From Siphonodentalium dalli (taxonomy: Eukaryota; Mollusca; Scaphopoda; Gadilida; Siphonodentaliidae): a stretch of DNA of 64,000 nt. Under the pieces are notes generated by a model. The model saw only the letters and a list, made by a program, of their open reading frames with translations, did no database searches and was not told where the DNA came from. A program made the position numbers and the translations under genes. Below, in pieces: positions 35,495-46,639 of the stretch; position 1 is the stretch's first letter; every line of letters starts with the position of its first letter. The stretch is taken from positions 114,596,723 through 114,660,722 of the forward strand of contig CP136063.1 of NCBI GenBank assembly GCA_032622095.1. Direction: 5' to 3'.

Positions 35495-36554
35495 CAGGGA
35501 TGTGCTCACGCCGGGCGAGGGCGCCCACCACTCAAAACGATCGCCCGGGAGTGACTACGTTTTCAAACCGGTGCGCCCGGCACATTTTTACGATCACAAC
35601 TGTACTCGCATTGTAAATTGTGCCGAGTTCTCTTGATGAAAACGACATCTTGCATGTCTGATAGCGACGACATGTTGCCGTCTGTGGCATTTTAATGCCT
35701 CCTATAAAGCACGTGGGGAGCCTTGATTAATGAGGTGTCAAAAGGTCTGCGATGACCGGTGAATTTTATTACAAAGAGCCGACATAATCAAATACTTTCC
35801 GCGCGTGCTGACCTGAAGTCACGCGCTGGAGTTAAAAGTCCTGGGTTGAATTTGGAATGCTCATGCGTTTCAATGATCCTAAGCCAAAATGATGTCGTTA
35901 TTGAAATTTTTCACTCAAACTTCGAAAAGTAAAAAGCTCAAATCATGTCTCAGAAACCGCATGGTGGAGGAAACGTTAGACGCGGTCATGCGTATAGTAA
36001 TTGAAGGACCGCCCCCTTCCACGGCGCGGTTAAACTGTGAGCAGACGGAAAGAATAGGCGATTAAAAGTCCATTCCATGAAAGTGTGATGTAACAGAAGT
36101 TGTATAAACATTGTAAATATACGTCACTGTGTATAGAAAAAAGAAGGAAATCACGTGGGAAATATGACATGACGCGATTAGTACTCAGGCGATGATTGGC
36201 ACGTGTTCGTGTGACGCTGTTGTTAGTTCTCTCCCAGACAGCCTTTGATATAATGCCGCCGTTTCAGTTTACTGTACCGGATTAACTTGTTAAATAATTG
36301 GATTTATATAAAGAATATGCAGAGGATACTTATACCGGGTGAGTTACACTGACTTTCAAATTATGTTCGCCCAAATTTTAAATATGAAATGTCCCTATTT
36401 TATGATAATTTGTCAGAGACCTTGTGGTGTATTTTACACCTGAAATGCAAGGAAAACGCGTTTGCGGGCGCTAATAATCCAAATTTTCTATGGTCGCCCA
36501 ATCGAACCGATGACCCTCCCGCCCGGGACTATTTTGGGGATTGGCACATCCCTG
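35495..36554. mobile_element. hAT-like element, CAGGGATGTGC ends
   Basis: Ends CAGGGATGTGCTCACGC and the complement of CAGGGATGTGCCAATCC. Subterminal GGGCGAGGGCGCCC / CCCGCCCGGGAC blocks are GC-rich against an AT-rich interior. Flanking duplication is only ATATAT and may have decayed. Length 1060 bp, no transposase. Confidence 0.7.
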
Positions 36555-36958
36555 ATATATGATATAAATATATTATAATGATTGATTGATTATGGTTAAC
36601 CATTAGGTCACTTGGATCAGGCATAAAAGAACAAACACAACAATACCATATATGCAAGACATGGTATAACATTTATAAAAGTACTTTATTAAACATTAAT
36701 AAGTTACACAACATTCATTGATAAATTCACAATTAATATATGATTATAAATTAATTAAATTTAAATATTATCACTTACCACATAATAAGTTATATGCAAT
36801 ATGACATATGTCAGTTTACTTGTATTTCATATGTTACAACTTACAACATAAATACCCCATAAAACAGAAATTGCCCCTGCAAAATATTTTAGCCCCTGCA
36901 AAGTATTTTGGCGAGGGCGAATTTTAGCCCCTGCAGATTTTTCATAAGGCCATCACTG
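36555..36958. mobile_element. Repeat remnant ending in a hAT-like CATCACTG terminus
   Basis: Three copies of GCCCCTGCAAA/GCCCCTGCAGA near 36880-36940 precede a terminus whose complement is CAGTGATGGCCTTATG at 36958. Its left partner is uncertain. It abuts, and probably truncated, the cysteine-rich ORF that begins immediately after. Confidence 0.4.
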
Positions 36959-36959
36959 A

Positions 36960-37688
36960 TTCAAATCCAAAGCTGGTTTGCACAAATTTATTGAGCATTG
37001 CTGCACCTTGAAACATTATACTTTCACAATTAAAAAGTGTGGTGACTCAAGTTGCGATATTTGCAAAGCATGTCGCTTGCCGACAGAAACATTCTCAGAG
37101 CTTCATGCATTACCAGACCCTGTACCAGAACCAGACGAGGAACATTACAAATCATTTAATGAGCTGTATGGAAAAGAGACATCAGAAATGTATAGACCCT
37201 CCCTTGTTACCAAGACAAAAATTTCTCACTGTATTCCATTCACACCGTCAGCACAGACTGCGAATAATGTCAAACGAATTTTGAAGTGCACTGAATGTGA
37301 TAAATCCAGGTTGCTTTATGGTGACAAGAAAGTCAATGACTTGGCTGTGCTAGACCGTTTTCTCGAACTTTATGACTATTCATGTGGTTCCACACTTAAA
37401 GAGCTCATGCACCCAAAAGCACCTACAATAAACCGCATTCTTGAGAGGGTGTATGTTCGACAGAACTTTAAATGCTCTGACCAAATCGAAATTCCATATT
37501 TCAGCTGTAAATCCTTCCCAGACATCTGCATAAAATGTGGTAGAATGGAAGATTTGGACAAGGTTGATGGTTGCCATCCACAGTGTAAGACGTGTCTTGA
37601 AAAATTTCAGACAGTGCTATCTCGTAAGCGCAACTTCTCTAGTGAGAAACAGGAGAAGTTGAAAGCTAAACGAAACAAGGCAAAATGA
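36960..37688 (+). CDS. Unrecognised cysteine-rich protein, 5'-truncated ORF
   Basis: The frame is open from 36960 with no nearby ATG, so this is the 3' part of a gene or a terminal exon. Upstream sequence was replaced by a transposon end at 36958. From residue 1 at 36978, 236 residues hold metal-binding-like pairs: CGDSSCDICKAC near the start, CTECDKSR in the middle, and CIKCG followed by CHPQCKTC near the end. A lysine-rich tail (KQEKLKAKRNKAK) follows. I recall similar C-terminal regions in uncharacterised marine invertebrate proteins but cannot name the family. The frame is undamaged over 700 bases, which argues for real coding origin. It may be TE cargo, a TE domain or a host gene fragment. 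Confidence 0.6.
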   Translation, partial: FKSKAGLHKFIEHCCTLKHYTFTIKKCGDSSCDICKACRLPTETFSELHALPDPVPEPDEEHYKSFNELYGKETSEMYRPSLVTKTKISHCIPFTPSAQTANNVKRILKCTECDKSRLLYGDKKVNDLAVLDRFLELYDYSCGSTLKELMHPKAPTINRILERVYVRQNFKCSDQIEIPYFSCKSFPDICIKCGRMEDLDKVDGCHPQCKTCLEKFQTVLSRKRNFSSEKQEKLKAKRNKAK

Positions 37689-39459
37689 GCATGTCTGCAA
37701 TTTCCCAAGACGCATTTAAACAGTGTGAATGGCAAACATCAGTTTAATACCTCACTATATTTAATATAATCATTCCATTTTCCGTCCTTTCATTTGCTTA
37801 GGCCTAACAAAATTATACGTTTGTTTCCGCTAACGGACTGAAAAAAAATTGGGTAGGTAGGTAGGCAAAACTTTTTTTTTTTTAAATCTTTTTATTTTTT
37901 CAGGATGCAATTCACTGTGTCATATTTAAGGAAATTTTAGACATTACAGGCCATATTATTGCTAATTTGTTTAGCCCATAAAGATAAAACAAAAACACTA
38001 TCTCAGGGAGATATAACAAAGCTAAAATGGGACAATAACGTTCATTTTATCTGTTTTATAACATGTCCGTAACGCAGGTTTCACTTCTGCATCAAACTCC
38101 CCACATTATTGTGGGCAGTTGCAGTGTATATTCCCGGGGCCGCAGATGCATAAGGGTGACCAGTGACTTTGTCCCACTGCATTCTCGTGCCACCAATTTT
38201 TGTCCCGAAAAGGTGACCTCGTCCCACTTGTCGGTGATCTCGTAAAATCCAATAAAATCGGAATGAGGTCGCCATTTTGGGACGAAGTCACTAGCATTCC
38301 GCATAAGACACTATGCGTGGTGGGATGAGATGGTGGGAGCGGACGCTTATATATATTATTATTGTGGGCCATTGCAGACACTCTATGGCGCATAAGATAC
38401 ATTATATATTATTATTGTGGGTGGTAGCGGCGCATATTCCCATAGCCGCAGGCGCATAACACACTGGGTGGTGGGATGGGCTGGTGGGTGGGCTTATATA
38501 TATACCGTATATTATTACTGTGGGGGGGGGGGGGGGGGGGGGGCGCTTGCAGAAGTATTCCGGTGCATGCAGCGCATACAACAATCCTCGTGAGTGCCCA
38601 ATAAACATACGTGCGGAATAATAGTATGTGGTGGAATTTTTAGGAAAATTAAAAAAACATACGGGGCAAAATAATAGTATGGGGTGGAATTTTGTGGTAA
38701 AAATATGAAACTGACTGTAAACATTTGTCCAAAAAAAATAGCCCAAGCTGAATTAAGTAGCTAGGAGGAATCTTCTAAGATGAATTACTGAGGCTTTGGG
38801 AGGACGTGTATTGGTTTGAGTCACCGAGCTTCTAATTTCTAAAAAAAAAAAAAAATAATAACTTTGAAGTTTGAAAAAAAAGTTTGCTTTTTAAACAATA
38901 TTTGTTCTAAATTCAATAAAATTGAATTGAATTCAATTAGATAAGTGGAAACCCTATATTTGTTAGACCTGAAGGTTTAAAGCTGCACTGAATCAAGCCC
39001 ATTGTGACTATGATAAAAACGATGTATATGTACCACGAAAATAGGAAACTTGATCATTATTTGACGCTATTCAACGTACTAATATGAAATGTTCGTAGAA
39101 ATAAATGTTATGCTGTGGTTAAATAGTTAATGTATTTATATTGTAGTGGTGAAGTCATCAATAACTAATGGATTAACCCATTCTCGGATCATAGATTGTT
39201 TTGTCAAAGTTCAAATAAATTTTGAATGAAAAAACGTACCGCAGTTATTTCATACGCATTGACAATTTCATAACGAAACGATACCGGAAGTAGGTCTTGC
39301 ACACTCGTCTACCGGTAATTCCAACGAATTAATTAATAATAGTTACAAATTACAATGGAATTATGCCTAATTTGTTTTAATTACCAACAACAAAAATATC
39401 ATTGTTGGTTTTCTTCCAATATAATAGAGATTTAGATATTTAACTCTTTGGTTGCCAGG

Positions 39460-39888
39460 GGCCGATATTATCGGCCGTAATTTGGGGACGTTAAATTGCC
39501 AGGGCCGATAATATCGGCCATAAATGTAACGGTAATTATTTTGGTCACAGCTGTATGACAATACAAAAAAATGTATTGATGTTTATTAAAAGTAATTTTT
39601 TAATTGATTCTAATTAAATTCCCCGTTATTTTAAACAGTTTTACCACTTTATAGACTTAGAAACATAAAATTTAGTAAAAATTTGGGGACTTTAAAATGC
39701 CAGGGCCGATAATATCGGCCGTAAATCTAACGGTAATTATTTTGGTCACAGCTGTATGACAATAAAAAAAAAATTATTGATGTTTATTAAAAGTAAATTT
39801 TTAATTGATTATAATAAAATTCCCGTTATTTTAAACAGTTTTACCACTTTATAGACTTAGAAACATAAAATTTAGTAAAAATGTTCGA
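39460..39888. repeat. piggyBac left-end 201-bp direct repeat with palindromes
   Basis: GGCCGATATTATCGGCC-type 17-base palindromes occur at 39460-39476, 39503-39519 and 39704-39720. The last two head adjacent near-identical ~201-bp units that also share GGTAATTATTTTGGTCACAG and end TTTAGTAAAAAT. The TIR runs straight into the first palindrome. They are candidate transposase-binding sites. Confidence 0.85.
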
Positions 39889-40583
39889 AACTACGAAATG
39901 ACGTCATACAAAATGTTGGACTTTGTGCTTATGATCTCAAGAAGACTCGTCTTCAATTCATATTTTGGATTCTAAAACTTACGATGACATCGATATAACA
40001 GTTAGTTTAGTGTGCAATGGTATTTTTGTCTTTTATTTCGTCGTGTAGTCGTACCGAAGGAGTAATCCAGACAATATATTATGTGGGTACCCGTGGGTAC
40101 GAAACGTCCAAGGTACCATTCGTCTTGTTTCCGCTACCGGAAGTGAACTGATGTCGCTTACAGAATACATCGCGACCGGGTATATACACGAAGAAATTGC
40201 ATTTTACACATGCATTCGCTCTTTTGAATATGATATTTGTTTACCGTAAGTTTCAATAAAGATGATCTGCATTTTACCTATTGTTGTCAGTCCTTTTGCA
40301 GTCTATTTAGACCACTTTTCTCAACGATTGAGTTCCCCATTTTCGTGGTAAACAGTAAAACTCGTAAATTGTCAGAACCGAACGACTGAGATACCACGAG
40401 AGCATCCATAGCTGGTCAAAAATCGTGTAACTTGATTAAAAAAGTCCTGAAATATTTTTTATATTACTGGTATGGCAATAGTTAATTTTTTTGTTGCAAT
40501 TTTTGCAACCTCAATGCAGACGTATTCCGCGTTCTCTTTACCGTGTTTACAAATTTCTCAACACTGGTATAAAATTTGCAATC

Positions 40584-42239
40584 ATGAATAATCAATCTGA
40601 TTCGGAGTCCGACCTTTCTGACAGTGATGTTAACGATACTAGTGGCGAATCCTCTGTCAGTGATGAAAGTGATAGCGATTGTGATGATCTTTCGAGTCCT
40701 CCAATTGATTTCAATAGGGTTTCGGGGATCAAAAGTGTTGGTCAACTGCAGTACGAGTTTTCAGAAGAATCTGGGCCGATTGATCCTCCGCCTCGTGATG
40801 CTCGTCCAATTGTCTATTTTATGATGTTTGTCACAGTGAATTTCTTGATGATGATTGTTACGGAGACCAACAAGTATGCAGAGCAGTATATAACATCAAA
40901 GTTACCAAATGCTTTTAAGCCCAATTCAAGAGTCCACCAGTGGTATAAGACATGTTTAACTGAAATGAAAGCTTTCATTGCAGTAATCTTGAATATGGGT
41001 CTCATCAGAAAGCCATGCATGACTATGTATTGGAACAAAAGCAATCCATCACAATCCACTCCATGGTTCCGTCAAGTATTCAAGAGAAATCGCTTTCAGA
41101 ACCTCCTTCGATTTTTTCACGTGTTTGATAACGGAAGCAACCCAACAGTAACGGATCCATCGCACCCAGAGTATGACCCTACTGCAAGATTTATGCCGGT
41201 TGTTAATCATGCAAATTGTGTGTTTAAACAAAAGTACATACCAAATAAATTTGTAACAGTCGATGAAAGTCTGGTCGGAACTCGATCACGGATCGCCATT
41301 CGCCAATATTTGCCTAACAAGCACCACGCACGTTTTGGTATAAAGCTATGGATGCTCTGCGAATCTGTGACAGGTTACTGCATGCACTTTTTCCCTTATT
41401 TGGGTAAAAAGTTTGAAGATCACCATGTTGAGGTTAACCAGCCCTATCAAGTTGTCATGCAATGTTTGCGTATGACCAGGTTACTCAACAAGGGTTACCA
41501 TGTTGTTGTGGACAATTTGTTCACATCAGTTAGGCTAGCCTGGGACTTAATTGAACAGGGTACATTCTTAACTGGCACCACTCGTAGAAATAGGAAGGAC
41601 TTGCCTCATGCTGTGAAGGTTTCGAATCCAGGTTTACTAGAAAAGATGTATTGGATTTGTGAAAAGGGAAAGATAATGATTATATCTTTCAGAGAGAAAA
41701 AGAGTCAGAAGAAACCAGTGATCCTGGTTTCCACCTCCACTATTTCCCGGGACACAATATCTAAGACAGGAAAAACAAAACCTGAAATTGTCAATGAATA
41801 TAATACCAAGATGTCAGGTGTAGACATGAATGATATGATGCTATATGCATACCACAACGAACGAAAAACAGTGAAGGCTTGGAAAAAGGTTGTTTTTAAT
41901 ATTATTTCGAGAATGGCTCTAAATGCTTATATTATTTATAAAACAAATACTTCAGATTGTCCCAAACTGAGCCATGTTCAATTTATTGCCAGCATAGTCG
42001 ACGACCTGGTCTCTGATCATTTGTCTTGTCAGACTGAGACACCTATCTCCAGTGACAATGAGGCAGTTGGCATCGGTCTTCGAAGGTTACCAGGTAAAAC
42101 TGAGAAGGAGTGTTCTGTGTGTTCAGATCGAAAGCAGGGTGTGAGGAGAAGGACGAGAACAGCATGTGCTTATTGCGGGAAAGGTGTGCATCACGAGTGT
42201 GTGCTTAGGCATCGGTGTGTTAAGGCGAGGGAATCATAA
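40584..42239 (+). CDS. piggyBac transposase (intact, 551 aa)
   Basis: The first in-frame ATG with a sensible context is at 40584; the frame is open earlier (from 40491) but those residues look untranslated. After a serine/aspartate-rich N-terminus comes a DDE_Tnp_1_7 domain. The catalytic aspartates are D227 (VDESL), D310 (VVDNLFTS) and D414 with D417 (SGVDMND). These match D268/D346/D447/D450 of the cabbage looper enzyme in motif and spacing. The C-terminus is a cross-brace zinc domain (C510, C513, C528, C531, H536/H537, C539, H543, C545), as in piggyBac proteins that bind their own ends. No stop, frameshift or missing key residue is seen, and length is normal for the family. The enzyme catalyses cut-and-paste transposition at TTAA. 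It may be functional. Confidence 0.96.
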   Translation: MNNQSDSESDLSDSDVNDTSGESSVSDESDSDCDDLSSPPIDFNRVSGIKSVGQLQYEFSEESGPIDPPPRDARPIVYFMMFVTVNFLMMIVTETNKYAEQYITSKLPNAFKPNSRVHQWYKTCLTEMKAFIAVILNMGLIRKPCMTMYWNKSNPSQSTPWFRQVFKRNRFQNLLRFFHVFDNGSNPTVTDPSHPEYDPTARFMPVVNHANCVFKQKYIPNKFVTVDESLVGTRSRIAIRQYLPNKHHARFGIKLWMLCESVTGYCMHFFPYLGKKFEDHHVEVNQPYQVVMQCLRMTRLLNKGYHVVVDNLFTSVRLAWDLIEQGTFLTGTTRRNRKDLPHAVKVSNPGLLEKMYWICEKGKIMIISFREKKSQKKPVILVSTSTISRDTISKTGKTKPEIVNEYNTKMSGVDMNDMMLYAYHNERKTVKAWKKVVFNIISRMALNAYIIYKTNTSDCPKLSHVQFIASIVDDLVSDHLSCQTETPISSDNEAVGIGLRRLPGKTEKECSVCSDRKQGVRRRTRTACAYCGKGVHHECVLRHRCVKARES

Positions 42240-42332
42240 TGGTAACCGTTGTGAGACTGATGTCAATTAGCTTTGTCCAAACTCATTGATAGTTAGATAA
42301 TTACACAATAGTAACCAAGTCACTCATGTGTA

Positions 42333-42479
42333 CAGTAATGCCCAAAGTAATTGACCACTTAACCACATCAGAATTATGGGTAATTTTTCAGGATTTAGGC
42401 GGAAATATGGCTTGTTGCCATTCATCGGAAAGCTCCAATTCTGCTGTGGTTAAGTGGTCAATTACTTTGGGAATTACTG
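42333..42479. mobile_element. Mariner/Tc1-like MITE, 147 bp
   Basis: TA at 42331-42332 and 42480-42481 flank CAGTAATGCCCAAAGTAATT and its complement. The arms are about 43 bp with two mismatches (only one in the first 35 bp). CAGT ends, TA duplication and size fit a Tc1/mariner MITE. It lies 94 bp after the piggyBac stop codon. Confidence 0.85.
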
Positions 42480-43278
42480 TATCAGAAATAATGTGCATTC
42501 CCCATCATAAATTGTAACTTGAATTACATTGAAGTTAACTTCCAGATTTCATGCAAACAAAGTTGGATGACTGATATACTTGTAGTACATTATAATGACA
42601 ACATCGTTATACATAATTGCTCATAGACAACTTGTATATCATATACTGGAATGTCAATACGACACAATAAGTTAATTATATTGCCACTGCCCCCCCCCCA
42701 ATATACCACGATGTTGGTACTTATATATATTTTTATATATGCAGAGTTAATGCTGAATTATGTAGCAAATGTAAACAGACATTTACTAAAATTGACTGAA
42801 ACTAGAGTCTGACTTGCAAAATGATCACAGACTTCCAAGCCTTCAAACTCATGTATAGTATATCTACTTGCGAGATTAAAATCACACTTCCTGTAAAACC
42901 CATGGAGCCATATAATATATAGCTAAAATGAAAAGCTATATATTAATGTGCATATTTTATCTGAAAATTGAATTATAAGATAGGAAAGTATACCGACAAA
43001 ATTCTTTCATTATATTTTCAAAAACTTTATATGGCAGTGATCAGCAGTGATATTGATTTATAGTACAAGTATCTTTCTAATACACGTACCGAGAAAGAAT
43101 CATTCTTCGTGCAAATTTGTGGAATCTGTAAATCTATTGAAATGGTTACGTAAATTTGGCAGCTATGTTTGACCATATCTATTATAGAACTAGTTCAATG
43201 AACTTGTATGCTACAGATAGGGTTAAGACAACGACTGCTTAATCAAGCCTGAGAATAATTTGCCTGTCATTTGTCAAA

Positions 43279-43372
43279 TGAGGTCCCCATAGGGTGAATT
43301 TAGTGATGCTATCCGGCATAGTGGAATGGTATCGCCAAATTCACCCTCTGGGGACCTCACTCGGCATGGCCT
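43279..43372. repeat. Hairpin module GAGGTCCCC...GGGGACCTC
   Basis: GAGGTCCCCATAGGGTGAAT pairs with ATTCACCCTCTGGGGACCTC across about 45 bases. The same module is amplified in intron 3 (51990-53090). Confidence 0.75.
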
Positions 43373-45879
43373 CATCTGCTATGGAGACATCATTGCAGAT
43401 TGAAGTTCCAAAATGGTGAATATTATGGTTCTCATATTCTACAACTGTACAGTCCACGACAATAAGTTTTTTATTGAAATGTAGCACAAATATTTGTTTC
43501 TGAATCTCAGACAAGTAGACTTATACATACAGTTTATTGTTCATTATTTATTGTTCATTAATAATCTCATGTATTTATTATGCATCATTAATGCATACAA
43601 TTCCTGAAAGTTGAGTTGACTTTAATTTTAAATATAAAAGACAACTATTAAAAAGTTAATTAGTGCTTGAAATATAGGTTCATTTCATCAAAGATTAGGT
43701 CACAAAAAAATGCTAGATTATCATACAACTGTTTGTGAAAATTGGGGACATTTACCGACAATGAGGTAAATATTTATTTTTATTGTTTCCCACACATGAT
43801 CATGGACAGTGCTCGAAATTATACCGGGTTTAATTTAACATGATAGACATTCTACTTTATGTCATACCAATTGTTCCAAACCTGCTCAGTTTGATTAAAT
43901 TTGAGTACTGACTTATTGTGATGTATTTCAATTCAATAAATTTGAAGGAAAAAAAATCACCCAAAATTGTCACAATGAAAAACTAAAGGCGGGCACTAAA
44001 TTATGTTCGTAAAGGATGAGAATCTAGCTTTTTTTATTGGCCTTAGGAACGGGGAGAAACAAGTTAAAACAAAGCAACAGTAATTGTGTTGTGCCACACT
44101 TGTAATTTGTAGTGAGTATAAATTCATTGACAATGAATTATTATTCGCCAATTTGAAAAAAAGGTTGTTATATGTAGATGGGTTGTTTGTCCGTCTTCTG
44201 ATCGTCTGCATTTGGTTTCATGGATGATAACATTAGATTGAATCGAGTGAACTGAACCAAATTTGGTATGTTTGTTTACCAAACTACAGATCAAGTTCCA
44301 TTATGGGTTTAGTCCGCATAACTTTGACTAAGTTATGTCCCCTTTTGACTTAGATTTTACCTGATATGTGGTTTCCAAATGAAAACTTGAACATAATTTG
44401 GTATACAGATCAAGTTCAAATATGGGTTCTGTCTACATGCCCCACTCTACTCCAGAAACGGGTGGGCGTATTATGCCACACCCCGATGGCGTGCTCTTGT
44501 ATACTTTATTAACAGTATATACTTGTGATGAAGCATGATTGACTGTAAAATGTAATAATGTACACCCCGGTAACTGAGTTTTTCTAGAAATGGATTCTCT
44601 TTGCAAGCCCTATAAACTAGTGGCTAAAGTTCTGTTGGAACTGTCATTCACAATCCTCTTGAGAATCAACACAAAACCTTTGCAGTGCAGTATATATCAT
44701 TTGGACATGCATAACTGTTTCTAAGTCTAGATTGTAATATTAATTTATTTACCAATTGGCTGTTCACTGAATTTAAGTTTGAACACTTATGCACTGTATA
44801 AAGTAATAATAACCCCATTGCTTGACAAATTATAAAGTAAATATTTTCAAGAGGCACTGTAAAAAATTTAACCAGTGCATGGTTTACATTTATATCTGAT
44901 GTTAGTCATCACAATAATTGGTTACCAACATGTAACCTATATCAGATAGTACATGCAACCTGGAAAGTTACAGAATTTCAAAAAAATGTCCTCTCCCCAC
45001 ATTATCATGGTGGTAGAACCCGACCCTAAATTGCTTCACAAGTATGTAAAATAGAAAAATGAGTCCAGAAAGCTGTGTGGTCCTATAAATCATTTAGATG
45101 ATTTGCTCTGAAGCAGCATACGGTAAAATTTTGTATCTTCAAATATTGGGGATATAGTTATGCACATTTACAGACAAAATTCAATAATAAATAAAGGTGA
45201 GCTATGAAAAATAATAAAGTTAATCTATCCAAAGTTAATTGTTTATTATGCATTGTTTTTTTAAATATCAATGAGGTAGGGTCATGAATTGACATGAATT
45301 GATATACCGATACTAAAAAAAAAAATATATATAAATAATTTCAATTTTTTTTCAAAATCATCCCACTCCTGCCACCATTTATTTTAATGCGGCTGTGACT
45401 GAGAAACACATAGTTAGATGGCCTAGGGAATTTAAATAATGTCAGTAATAAATTTAACTGCATTATAGGCATCAGTAAGCCAAAATAGTTAGCTATATAC
45501 AGCTATATAGGTCATTTTTTACTGGAATTATGTGAAAAACAATGTTTTAGAGTTATCTCCCTTTGATAGCAAGGAGTTATGCCCCTTGATGTTCTTGATT
45601 TTTTGGGGGGGCAAAATAATCATCAACATATATTATACTAACAATCCGCGTACTATCCCATAAAATTTTAAATGTTATTTTGTCAGTAGGAGATTGCTAT
45701 TGTATCCTTGTAAAATTGCGATAGGTTTTTCTCTAATATCTCTGGCAATTTAGGTGTAAAACTAGCCCGGCAACGAAAGAGTTAAAAAAAAAATCTCAAA
45801 ATAAAAAGTTTAGAGTCGGCGGTTTAAAATAGGGTCGGTCGGGTTAGCGGAAACAAACGTATATATTTTTTAGGCCTTA

Positions 45880-46185
45880 GCTTTAAGAGGAACAACCTCA
45901 ATGTTATTTTAGAAGTAGGATACTTCAATGCATATATTTTATTTTATACACTTTTCCAGTTTTATTTCACTACTAGTCTGTTGTTTTGTTTTGTTTATTG
46001 GTTCGCAGTTTCAATTATAATGATTCCACAATTAATTGAGCCTTCTGGTCTTGATTTCGGGGATCCCAGATGTATGTCTGAACTGGCCGCTGGAAATAAA
46101 AAATAAAAATAAAAACCGCCCTCCCTCATTCATTTGAAGAAAAAAATTGCCTGAGAATCAATTCATTAATTTTGTTTGGCCTAAG
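45880..46185. mobile_element. PIF/Harbinger-like terminus, partner uncertain
   Basis: The complement of 46185 leftwards reads GGCCAAACAAAATTAATGAA then TTGATTCTCAGGCA, followed by TAA at 46186-46188. A matching opposite end (GGCAAAAATTTTTTTATGAA, TTGATTCTCAGGCA) with TAA before it lies at 28934, 17 kb to the left. The intervening DNA is mostly other insertions, so these may be the two ends of one old element. Confidence 0.45.
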
Positions 46186-46639
46186 TTACGAATTTCCGTG
46201 TACATGCTCAAAATTAATTGACGGATAGTGGATTGTTCAATGAGTGGCCACATCATGTAAAACATTACATTGACACAGGGCGTGAACTTAAGCCACTCAC
46301 TGACTATACAATGAAATTAATGAGTATATGGGATATTATGCATATAATGTAACATTTATTTGATACATTTGCCTGAAAACTGTACAAAAATATCTGTATG
46401 ACGAGCGTTCTACATTTACATTCTGGCTTTAATATTTGCCATGGCTTTAATATTTGCCATTTGTAACATTACTTCATAATCAGCAGACAGTCAAATAATG
46501 GCAATCTGGTTGCCTTATTTTACTAAGCAGAGAATATGGTACAGTACCCCTTTAATATTAACACGTTGAATACCAGCTCCCAATTTCTTGCAAAAATTAC
46601 GAGATAACTCGTAGTTGGCACTCAACATGTTATGCAAAT

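Larger units (their letters stand above)
39444..45781 (+). mobile_element. Complete piggyBac transposon, 6.3 kb
   Basis: TTAA duplications at 39440-39443 and 45782-45785 flank ends CTCTTTGGTTGCCAGG and the complement of CTCTTTCGTTGCCGGG (14/16). The empty site is seen in PIF copy 1 at 25320-25323. A full-length transposase gene is on the + strand. The left subterminal region carries a 201-bp duplication and three GGCCGATAATATCGGCC palindromes. The 3.5 kb after the gene is non-coding, contains a nested mariner-like MITE (42333-42479), and also PIF-like right ends near 44039 and 45424. Confidence 0.95.
37801..45876. mobile_element. PIF/Harbinger-like element, copy 2 (interrupted by piggyBac)
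   Basis: TTA at 37798-37800 and 45877-45879 flank the same ends as copy 1. The left part (37801-39443) and right part (45782-45876) align end to end with 23701-25414. Differences are a few short indels, such as a 10-base insertion near 37938, a missing GCAAAGTT near 39298 and a longer G-run at 38521-38543. The piggyBac lies at a TTAA that is intact in copy 1 (25320-25323). Confidence 0.93.

Noticed and set aside
38521-38543. Long G-run as a functional quadruplex
   Set aside because: The equivalent run in the other copy is much shorter (24403), so length looks unstable or error-prone; not claimed as functional.
40482-41231. Minus-strand ORFs opposite the piggyBac transposase
   Set aside because: They are frame shadows of the real gene on the + strand.
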